A DNA stretch of 64,000 nt from Rhynchopus euleeides (Eukaryota > Euglenozoa > Diplonemea > Diplonemida > Diplonemidae): positions 1,116,001-1,180,000 of the forward strand of contig OY723312.1 of NCBI GenBank assembly GCA_963210315.1, given 5' to 3'. Below are positions 44,601-50,406 of the stretch, piece by piece; positions within the stretch are counted from its first letter, which is position 1, and the number at the start of each line of letters is the position of its first letter. The notes under the pieces are model-generated. The model searched no databases and was not told the DNA's origin. It saw only the letters and a list, made by a program, of their open reading frames with translations. The position numbers and the translations under genes were made by a program.

Positions 44601-47038
44601 CGATCATCGTCACCCTCGACCTCGACGACCACCTCCTTCCGCACCCGATCGGCGTCCTCGCCCACGTGTGGCGCGTGGCATTCTCTCGCGGGCAGGCGGA
44701 CGTCGCGCTCGGCGGTTGCTTCCGGCCTGACAAGCCATTCGGGCAGCGCTACAAGGTCGCCCCGCTCTTCGCGCGGTTCTCGCCAGGCGCCGCAGGGAAC
44801 GTCTGGACGCACCTCCGGTGCTTCCGGAAGCGTCTCTTCGACCGCGTGCGCCCTGCGGAGCTCGACGAGTCGCGTGAATCTCTGAGTACCGCCGGAAGCG
44901 ACTGGGCGTTCATGGTGCCGGTCACGGAGATGGCGGGGGCGGACCGCGTGGTGCTCCTCGACAACGAGCGACTCTACCACTTCGAGCCGAGCTCGGGCAC
45001 CAACCGTGACGCGAAGCAACACGCACTTGACGTGCTCCGTGCAGAGATGCACGGCCAGCGAAAGTACCCGCAGGCGACCACCCGCATCCCATCATCGTTT
45101 ACGTTCGGCCAGCCTCTACTCGTCAAGCTGTTCCCACACGGCCTCGTCGCGGACACCGCCGGGGTTTCCCCGGTGTCCCCGGAGTCGTGTTCTGCGGTCG
45201 TGTTCTTCCCGCTGCAGGGGCTGCTCTGCGAAGCTGACCCCATCTGCGACCTGCTGCGCAAGAGCGGCATCGACGGCGCTCGCGTCGTCGTCGTGGCTTG
45301 CGGCGCCGACGCCCCGTCGCCGCCGCCGTGCGGGTGCTGCCCGCGTTACGAGGAGTTTCTGCTGAAGCACGGCGCGGGGATCGCCGTGCGGGGAGAGGTG
45401 CATGATCTCGTAGCCTCAGCGTCGGCACAGGAGGAGCGCGAGTGGGACGGTCTGACGTACACTCGCGCTGCGGGTGCCGCTGCAGCCGGGAGCTTTCCCG
45501 AACGCGTGCCCGCCAAGGAGTGGCAGATGGCCACCAACGGCGCGCTGCGTGCCTCCAACCCGGACACACCGGTGCACGTGCGGGTGCACAGCGAATGCTT
45601 CACGGGCGACATTCTCGGATCGATGAGGTGCGACTGCGGGGAGCAAAGCCGCGGGTTTCTCGACGCCGCACGCCACGCGCCAGAGCCGCACGTCTTCCTG
45701 CTGCTGCACGGCCACGAGGGGCGCGGGCAGGGGCTGCACAACAAGCTGCGCGCGTACGAAGCGATGGAGCACAACCCGTCGCTTGACCACGAAACCGCTC
45801 TGGCGGAGCTTGGCTGCGCGTCCGACGCGAGGTGCTACGCAGCCCCTGTCGAAGCTCTGGCGCGCGAGCTCGGGGCGGAGCGGCCACTGGTGCTGCACAC
45901 GAACAACCCGGACAAGGAAGACGCCGTGCGGAGAGTCTTCTTGCACGTCGAAGTGAGGCCCGTGCCGCAGATCGCGCGCGCCGACAACACGACGTATTTG
46001 CGAGAGAAGTGTGAGAGCACGACGCTGCGGCAGGTCGGCGTGCTGCGCTACGGCGCAGAAGAGCTTGACGCGCTGGTCGAGCAGCTCGGGCTTCGGTGCC
46101 TGGAGGGACCGACGCTTTCGAACCTCCGGCGCGCCGTGCGCGCCGTGCTTCGCATCCCGTTCCACAACGTCGACGCGCGCCGCGCAGACCACCGCCCACT
46201 GTTCCCGGTCACTGCAGCAGAGCTGCTTCGCGGGGGACTCTGCACCAGGTTGAACACGCTTCTGTACGTGGCGCTCGCACACTTGGGGTACGCAGTGTTC
46301 TGGGCGCTCGGCACGACCGCGCAGTGCCGCTGGGGCGAGCCGGATCACGTGTTCCTGTTCGTGCGCGTGGAGGGAGGGCTCCACTGGGTCGACGTCGGCA
46401 ACGGGCGGCCGTACTACGAGCCGCTGCAGATCCCGGCGGCCGAGGCCGAGGCCGAATCGAGCGTCGCAAACCCTCTGTACGCGGCGTACCGCGTGCGGCG
46501 CGAGGGGTCGCGGCGGTGCGTCGTCGAGCACCGGAGGAAGGGGGTTGCGGAGTGGCGCGACTACAACTACAACTTCAAGCTCGCGCCGGCGACGGAGCAC
46601 CACGTGCAACGCGTCCACGCGCGGCACGTTTCCGGAGCCGAAGATGCACCGTTCGCCGGCGAGAAGCTTCGTGTCAGTTGTTGGGACGCCGAGGGCATCA
46701 GCCTTCACGTCGTTGACGCGAAGGTGCAGTTCTTCACCCCACAGCAAGGCGCGGTGAAGTTCACGGAACATTCCGCGCAGCGGCTGGAGGTCGCTCGCGC
46801 TGTGTGCGCCAGCATCGAACGTGGCGCGGCATTCCCCGCGGACTTCTCGTCGATCCTCGCGACACAGCTCGTCCCCCGCGCCGGACAGGAAGCCGCACAG
46901 GACCACACCTGGCTCGTTCGGCGGGTGGGTCTCCGCCAGCAGGACGACCTCCTCGAAGCGCGCGAGCCCCTCCAGCTTCCACACGAGCTGCCGGCCGAGG
47001 TGGCGCCCGAGCTTGCAGCTCCCGCCGGACACGGGTGA
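37808..47038 (+). CDS. Giant multidomain enzyme: NAT-like / SDR epimerase / GT / GT / kinase-like / GT / GT2 / GTP cyclohydrolase II / NAT
   Basis: An uninterrupted 3,076-codon frame ending at TGA 47036-47038. The frame is open 161 codons further up, but that part is low-complexity. I chose ATG 37808 (MPTLDCLGDLVAEQLEHKPF), where protein-like sequence starts. Domains by residue: 1-278 degenerate NAT; 285-605 SDR epimerase/dehydratase (TGAAGFIASH, Y438-x3-K442); 735-1010 GT2-like (MLDDDDEW near 838); 1066-1385 GT-like (VVLDDDKR near 1180); 1535-1715 kinase-like; 1796-2125 GT-like (QVDVDII near 1945); 2165-2415 GT2-like (DDASPDDEN, TLDLDDH); 2455-2750 GTP cyclohydrolase II; 2750-3015 NAT; 3021-3076 tail from an inverted repeat. 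No signal peptide or membrane segment is seen, so it is probably soluble. The likely role is stepwise assembly of a glycosylated, acylated GTP-derived product. Such a fusion is unknown to me. Horizontal origin of the parts is possible. Confidence 0.85.
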   Translation: MPTLDCLGDLVAEQLEHKPFHNFDMLLRCARTGENSNTNDSSSNGGFGAGVAVNDPNLNFAEKLRRVGFKVRCVAAQTRLAAERDGHDAGAADHVALVVTASGRDYWVDVGNGRPYLKPVAVPPPGEVTSPETSHPELSYRLAHSPDGKVTVEHSHRRRSQWLANYSWQAGGAGDGDGDAKAVLQRHLASGASAFGPFLRGLRLSKWSAVGGVSVRDATLHVVGEGTREAGSPLELHAFVYGHFGSACARKLLCALGVLHDNFGRGAEVAQGLHSLLRTNTRGVLLVTGAAGFIASHILCGMEAEWARFRRVILVDHCRDVEGRFMDTKQELLADARRSAESCGVVVDVFFTLAEAEPLLRDVRSDVSCALLLAALPNVRVCNDAPQRCEEHNIGLMRRVLAVLPKTCGVIFTSSSTVYGKSPRPWHEDAEPAPEGCYAESKHECEKLLRSFGFVSVCVLRLFSVFGARGRGDMFPALMMRAIRGGDVFEYFSPSEPQKERDFTYVGDIAPFVRRLLSTELLAQGIRGFEVVNLGNGQPVSLAKVQSIIESIAGCPARTYMHARAGDDIRGNVDATEASVDKATRLGFVRTPNALEKGLREQWEQMDKEHPRETTGTVSVSRARSVPDIASDIERIAVEKGCDWWNDVRLVDADSGFEANVPLRHALRALPRAARHGVEALMGCESGCDEVVPAGASALNEVFLAAVRGGENALDVAALQKGFVPQEGLRRMRAFLAPVIVVIATRAGREQSGASGQEVLVDRALRSVALQSARVTETVVVADGGVDDEALRGVVREACSNTTVLENRRTIGMSGTGSWNTAIDYTHDKYGDGAWVAMLDDDDEWKSEHVERNLRAGWGRTHPDRVQMCVSGLVRITGEKHQEQPPPVHFPPVEELLVTNPGIQGSNLFVRCGLLVLAGGFDEALPSATDRDLCIRLHDVFGGNGDAYACAEGQCTAWHYADDNRPRVSTRGSDAKRNGLQRFYYKHRPRMTPELEEKFFRRGRELFDCVVAMLCAPWVAAPSTPRTCILPTAAQGQPGVSLSATAAEALQKLLQNPPETGTPAARKKVVIGVVTSSAPRCEGLLHDLHAYAAQHPTRLVLEVLVLHTGTDDDRRALDIVTGACGGLSVDVRDVTSPAAQAVVAVTWPGGSKPDECPIAVTRTVLQYLLYYKAEEEADAVVVLDDDKRLPARWGLHHALAECEAGHERGSSESGTILIGRDVKTAPNTVLLSMRTQLVDALSSLRLQQRGLSPVPDFASIDANTWDQYYDLSSTRWDHLEMPRYVAACGSADNVAARVLAGDPLCRDAIPGEHEVGEETTQRGGCMLVPRQRFKALLTPQLVPRVCLGGSWQALRRSDSVWAKYQSLVRGVPCRVSRHLTVLHDNRVDLDVQRKLMSEADDECVRHACAKSRRDVLLETLGSLVGSIIDGSVADTAGLVSADEIRKKARARFGRLRRHFMRTGELMKQLRTFGSGPHVDALGLTLDPPLCELEVFAPAEAFVERLCKMCGEKLPWAELLRRAAGDGCSWDSMPRLHAMTVVGAGNEGVVLCDGDQAVKVFDAREQEDLPPWAALLPQLSEVCGGPVDVERCGSRVVQRRPFVQGEEYDQDKGPAVVQLLRKWKRAGLCMRNYKRENVVAGEDGALHIVDIGHDVVEYSDAEFKSMARRAYLAATLRGYSSAELAAACRAPLPYELPAPNFDAFFALLAAPADVPRPLTTGGVAVLHFETANDLEAHCRGRTQQQQQPQWLLLRDGCPAVSTRRAVRRAYRVLRKGECADLGAGGCNDRLEHVAAYEWLVAPRCNDAPLTLVVKCCAQDADLLDALLRQLVGKLEELACFEEVVLLAETHPPNESGVFLRSFLPGGADAAVAWDEQGRRFEERLRAVEHLGLVDRVVRVGFDPERAEATNRRWFAHDTDHTHSQGGEPYETLLSFLDGGTTTDIVLQVDVDIIVNPGCCGEGTCDLNRIAAEVFRGNSAAVTLAGLPIHDPRRRGGAANVGQQDELQAREPQLPHELPAEAAPALAAATLQARYEEDPSEARTGPLRTEIRFAFFHLPRLFALRPLDGGAGLPRGAPLARSWYRLLDCAVVRNEASSLRRHVAGPTPIFMHPPNEMKKNPSLYLAAAHAAASGEPGGAGGPLADAWRAQEGEVDLQGDAATWCGRSEDIVVVVVGYCVAHARARWCLMSLADDLKRSREDPEFKGVSVGVVVADDASPDDENVDRLRCCATELFGPRATFVARARRVGYLENTRLGITEVCTNPASIIVTLDLDDHLLPHPIGVLAHVWRVAFSRGQADVALGGCFRPDKPFGQRYKVAPLFARFSPGAAGNVWTHLRCFRKRLFDRVRPAELDESRESLSTAGSDWAFMVPVTEMAGADRVVLLDNERLYHFEPSSGTNRDAKQHALDVLRAEMHGQRKYPQATTRIPSSFTFGQPLLVKLFPHGLVADTAGVSPVSPESCSAVVFFPLQGLLCEADPICDLLRKSGIDGARVVVVACGADAPSPPPCGCCPRYEEFLLKHGAGIAVRGEVHDLVASASAQEEREWDGLTYTRAAGAAAAGSFPERVPAKEWQMATNGALRASNPDTPVHVRVHSECFTGDILGSMRCDCGEQSRGFLDAARHAPEPHVFLLLHGHEGRGQGLHNKLRAYEAMEHNPSLDHETALAELGCASDARCYAAPVEALARELGAERPLVLHTNNPDKEDAVRRVFLHVEVRPVPQIARADNTTYLREKCESTTLRQVGVLRYGAEELDALVEQLGLRCLEGPTLSNLRRAVRAVLRIPFHNVDARRADHRPLFPVTAAELLRGGLCTRLNTLLYVALAHLGYAVFWALGTTAQCRWGEPDHVFLFVRVEGGLHWVDVGNGRPYYEPLQIPAAEAEAESSVANPLYAAYRVRREGSRRCVVEHRRKGVAEWRDYNYNFKLAPATEHHVQRVHARHVSGAEDAPFAGEKLRVSCWDAEGISLHVVDAKVQFFTPQQGAVKFTEHSAQRLEVARAVCASIERGAAFPADFSSILATQLVPRAGQEAAQDHTWLVRRVGLRQQDDLLEAREPLQLPHELPAEVAPELAAPAGHG
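38648..39630 (+). other. Domain: NAD-dependent sugar epimerase/dehydratase (extended SDR)
   Basis: Residues about 281-607. Rossmann motif TGAAGFIASHI; Ser/Thr before the active site (FTSSSTVYGKSP); catalytic Tyr438 and Lys442 (CYAESKHECEK); then VLRLFSVFGARGRGDMFPAL and ERDFTYVGDIA, as in UDP-glucuronate/UDP-glucose 4-epimerases. It probably supplies an altered nucleotide sugar for the neighbouring GT domains. Confidence 0.85.
42400..42955 (+). other. Domain: kinase-like fold with altered catalytic loop
   Basis: Residues about 1532-1716. GAGNEGVV matches a glycine-rich loop and AVKVF carries the ATP-site Lys1558. The loop RNYKRENVV followed by LHIVDIG aligns with HRDLKPENV...DFG of protein kinases, with HRD changed to MRN and DFG to DIG. 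It may be a pseudokinase, or a small-molecule kinase of the LPS-kinase type. Confidence 0.55.
43285..43402 (+). repeat. Intragenic inverted-repeat copy A (sense)
   Basis: Codes RQLVGKLEELACFEEVVLLA and on in the third GT domain. It is matched in inverted orientation by copies B (43803-43892) and C (46880-47022). The A/C match is about 115 bp at roughly 85-90% identity by eye. Confidence 0.85.
43803..43892 (-). repeat. Intragenic repeat copy B (inverted relative to A)
   Basis: Read forward it adds VGQQDELQAREPQLPHELPA to the GT domain. That sequence resembles the protein's C-terminal tail (RQQDDLLEAREPLQLPHELP), because B and C are direct copies. Read backward it resembles the segment coded by A. 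It looks like an insertion within the GT domain. Confidence 0.8.
45170..46060 (+). other. Domain: GTP cyclohydrolase II (RibA-type)
   Basis: Residues about 2455-2750. HSECFTGDILGSMRCDCGEQ carries zinc ligands Cys2597, Cys2608 and Cys2610 with the same spacing as E. coli RibA Cys54/65/67. Then HEGRGQGLHNKLRAYEAM (family EGRGIGL..NK.RAY, with the Tyr kept), SDARCY (family DxR kept) and LHTNNPDKEDAV. All hallmark residues are present, so activity on GTP is plausible: release of formate and pyrophosphate to give a diaminopyrimidine ribosyl phosphate. The usual partner RibB domain is absent. Confidence 0.9.
46061..46860 (+). other. Domain: C-terminal arylamine N-acetyltransferase with intact triad
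   Basis: Residues about 2752-3018. PFHNVD box, RGGLC with Cys2812, His2847 (PDHVFLFV) and Asp2862 (HWVDVGNGRPY) form the NAT triad in the expected order. The C-terminal part (LHVVDAKVQFF) parallels the N-terminal copy (LHVVGEGTREA). It directly follows the cyclohydrolase, whose product carries aromatic amines. Confidence 0.85.
46880..47022 (-). repeat. Intragenic repeat copy C, forming the protein's tail
   Basis: Inverted relative to A, direct relative to B. The last ~56 codons of the giant gene, including its stop region, are read from this copy. The minus strand here still reads RQLVWKLEGLARFEEVVLLA, the GT-type sequence. Confidence 0.85.
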
Positions 47039-48897
47039 GGGGTCTTCGTCGCTCAACCATTCTCACCAACCAAAATCTCCCCTCCCCTCTCCCTGCCCGC
47101 CCTCACCTGCCCCCTCGTCCCTCCCGCAATCCATCCCGTTCCTTTTTTCCCGCACTTTGTGTGCGGTGCTGGCAGCCCCATCCATCGCAACGTATTCTCT
47201 CTCTCTCGCAGAAGCCTTGGCCCGCCAATGCAGTAGGGTTTGCAGTTTCCTCCTGTGTTTCTTGCAAGCAGCGCCGCCTTAGTTGTTGTTCAAATCAAAT
47301 ACCATGAATGATGGGAACTGGGAAATAGAAGAAGGAAAGTAAGGAACATGTGGCGAAGAAGCCACCGATGCCTGCAACCTAACCTCGTGCATGGCACTTA
47401 AGTCTCGGGGGACATCGCGCGATGTCATGATTTTCAGTCAATTCAACAGGAAATGCACCAAAATGCACTGACGATCACCCCGTGGCGAAGACCCCCAGCG
47501 TGCCGAACTGGCCAGCATGCAGATCTGAAGAAGATTCACCACACTCCCTCCCCCACACCTTCTTTGTCTCCCTTTCTACATCTGAGAGGGCCGAAGCTGA
47601 GATGAAGGTGAGATGAAGGTGCCAGTCTCGAAGCACGGGGACTTCCACTTTACTCCCGTCATCGACCCAACTCACCACCCCCTCGTGTGTGCTGATTTTT
47701 GAGCTGTTTTGCACATGATCATAAACCAATCCTGTTTTGTCTTGAGCTTATCCAGCATCTCTTCTTGCGAACACCCCCGTGGCAGCATGTTTCACAACCC
47801 TCTCCACCCTTTTGTACAATATGCAGCGTTTCACACAGCCTGCTCTTTCTGTGGGTCGTTCGCGTTGTATTTTGTTGCAACTTCCTCGGCATAGTGCCCA
47901 GGTCCAGGCTGGCGGCTGTCGTGGAGACCGTCTTCTGGGGGACCTGATGAAGGTTTCCCGCCATTCCATCCTGGACCTGGCTGCTGTGCGCATTAGCATC
48001 AGCTACTGCATCTTTCGTTCGCCCGCCCCCATCCCAACACCGGGACACTCACACTGCGTCTCCCAGTCCACATGGTGCCTGTGTTTGTGGTGTTCGGTTC
48101 TTGTGCGCATCTCATCACATCCAGGCTGCCACCCCATCCCTTTGTTGCTTTTGTTGAATGTTTGACACACACAGGAAGGCATAGGAAGCTGTTCCCGGTG
48201 GGGGCGAACACTGCATGCACCACACCGGGCTGTGGTGTGGTCTGTGTTTGCAAATTGCCACCGCCTGTTAGAATGGCCTGACCCCTCCTCCACCCACACC
48301 TGCTTCCTGCTGTTGTTGCAACGTCTGTGTCTTGGGTGTGCCAGAACGGGCCACGGTGTGGTGTCTTTGGAGAGGTGACCAGCCGCAACGACGACAACCA
48401 TGCCTGCCGCAGGGCCATGCACCACTCCTGACCAGTCCAAGATAACGATCAATTCCCTCTCGTTTCATTGTTTGCACCGTTTTATTGGTTTCCCCCAGCT
48501 TGCTCTGTGGTGTCTTGGAATGTGACCAGCCACAGACCAGGACAGCCCGCCTCCCACAGGGCCACGCTTCACACCCAACCGCTTCTCGTATCTCTCTGAT
48601 ATGCAGTGGAAACAGCAGCGGCTGTCGTGGAGACCGTCTTCTGGGGGACCTGGTGAAGGTTTCTCGCCATTTCCCATCCTGGACCTAGCTGCTGTGCGCA
48701 TTATCATCAGCTACTGCATCTTTCGTTTTCCCTTGCCCGTCCCATCCCAACACCGAGAACAGAACTCTCTCACTGCGTCTCCCAGTCCACATGGTGCCAT
48801 AGGCAGAACTACGTAAATCAGCCTTTTCAGGGGCACAAGCCCCTGAAAAGGCTGGCACCAATGGCACCAAGGATTGCGATTTGAGACCCACCCTCTT
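47039..48897. other. Gene-free stretch downstream of the giant gene
   Basis: Contains a MITE B fragment (47432-47496), a ~165-180-bp direct repeat (47912-48075 and 48618-48797: GCGGCTGTCGTGGAGACCGT ... CCCAGTCCACATGGTGCC), and a palindromic CAGCCTTTTCAGGGGC segment near 48817-48853. No AATAAA-type signal is clear close to the stop. No gene. Confidence 0.55.
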
Positions 48898-49192
48898 TTG
48901 GGGTGTAGAACATACCCAGAGGGCAGCTCCTAATCTTGGTGCGATCTTTACCCCACGATAAGTTCCTACCTACACACGCAATATGGGCGATGGTCTGAGC
49001 AGGACCAACCCGACCCGAAACGTGGCTCCCGCACACACCCATACACGCGCCTTCACCCCAGTAGGGCAGGATGAAGTGTATGGAGTGTGCTGTTCCGCAG
49101 TTTGCCTTACGTCACGCTTCTGCTGCCACTTCACACAATCCAGTGGGGAGGGAATGGGCGAGTGACGGAGAGAGGGGAGGTACGGGCATAGT
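48898..49192 (+). repeat. Second copy of the giant gene's upstream region, running into the gap
   Basis: About 98% identical to 37153-37446. It stops at the N run, at the place where the first copy enters poly-C and (CT)n. It is preceded by a copy of 33887-33949, so the 3.2 kb between (including the TIR element) is missing here. Confidence 0.85.
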
Positions 49193-49392
49193 NNNNNNNN
49201 NNNNNNNNNNNNNNNNNNNNNNNNNNNNNNNNNNNNNNNNNNNNNNNNNNNNNNNNNNNNNNNNNNNNNNNNNNNNNNNNNNNNNNNNNNNNNNNNNNNN
49301 NNNNNNNNNNNNNNNNNNNNNNNNNNNNNNNNNNNNNNNNNNNNNNNNNNNNNNNNNNNNNNNNNNNNNNNNNNNNNNNNNNNNNNNNNNNN
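49193..49392. other. Assembly gap, 200 N
   Basis: Exactly 200 Ns, a conventional gap size. True length unknown. Confidence 0.98.
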
Positions 49393-50015
49393 CGGCATTT
49401 CTTTTTCCTCCCCTTTTTCCTACTCTCCCCCACACACAGAGGCAGGCAAGCCGGCGTGGAGGAGGAGGTGGGTGGGAGGGGAGGGAGGGGTTGGTGCCTG
49501 CTCACCAGGCCACCCCCCCCCCCCAATCTTCTCCCCCCCCCCCCCCCTTCCCTTTTTCAACACTGCGCCCCGTGGCGTGCGGGCAGCCCTCCGCTCTCAA
49601 ATGCAATAAAAGCGAGACGCACCGACAACAAGAGGCGTCACGCTTGGCACAGTTTTCGCACAGAGCGTTTGAAGGCAGCCCCTACCCCTCGCGCGCACAC
49701 CTTCTTTCTATAGCAGTGCAGAACACACAGGGCGCCCCGCGTCTTGATGTGATCTGCACTGTAACACTGTGACACTGGGGCACACACATGCAGTTTATTG
49801 GCAACTATACTTTTTGAGGGGGGGGGGGTATTTTGTAAGTTTGAGCGGGTGGTACACCCGAGTGGGGGATCCAGGCCCCCACGCTCAGACTGGGTCTCCC
49901 AGACTGGTGAAGGAGGGGGGTCAGGGGTTCCCCTTGCAGTTTAGGCGTTCCTATTGACGCGGGACTGGCGCGGAGTTGAAGCAAAGAAAATGCTCAAAAT
50001 GTATGGGCCTTGGGA
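49393..50015. other. Gene-free stretch
   Basis: C runs, a CA-rich stretch and a G run near 49820. It does not resemble the sequence that follows 37446, so the gap hides a junction. Confidence 0.5.
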
Positions 50016-50125
50016 GGCCTTCGCTCTGTACCGCTGCTGTGTCAAACTGTGTCACTTTTGCAGCCAAACGTGTTGTGAGGCGGCTCACTGTTTCTCACTC
50101 TCCTGCGTTATTGAGCGAAGAGGCC
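50016..50125. mobile_element. MITE family A, copy 4
   Basis: Starts GGCCTTCGCTCTGTACCGC and ends TTATTGAGCGAAGAGGCC. Confidence 0.7.
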
Positions 50126-50294
50126 CCCTTCCCCCCTCCCCCCGTATATTTTTGCCGATGATTTTTTTTTGAAAAAAGGAAGAAGAAGGAAGTCCCAACT
50201 CGATGCGAGAGGGGCAGGTGTGTCACAACAGCATATGCTGCCCAGCAGTGCCCTGTGGTTGTCGGCACCCAAAACAACAACAAAACATCAACAA

Positions 50295-50298
<4 letters not shown>

Positions 50299-50348
<50 letters not shown>
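50299..50348. repeat. (CT)n microsatellite at the 3' end of the LINE
   Basis: About 25 CT units abutting the LINE 3' UTR (on the LINE strand, a (GA)n tail). Confidence 0.9.
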
Positions 50349-50351
<3 letters not shown>

Positions 50352-50406
50352 TGCTTATAGTGTGAATATCCCCGAAACGAAAATACTCGCACCCCAAGGG
50401 TGTCGT

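Noticed and set aside
45416-47056. Minus-strand frame of 546 codons starting with GT-like sequence
   Set aside because: Only its first ~60 residues resemble the GT domain, because of inverted repeat copy C. The rest is antisense to the cyclohydrolase and NAT domains.
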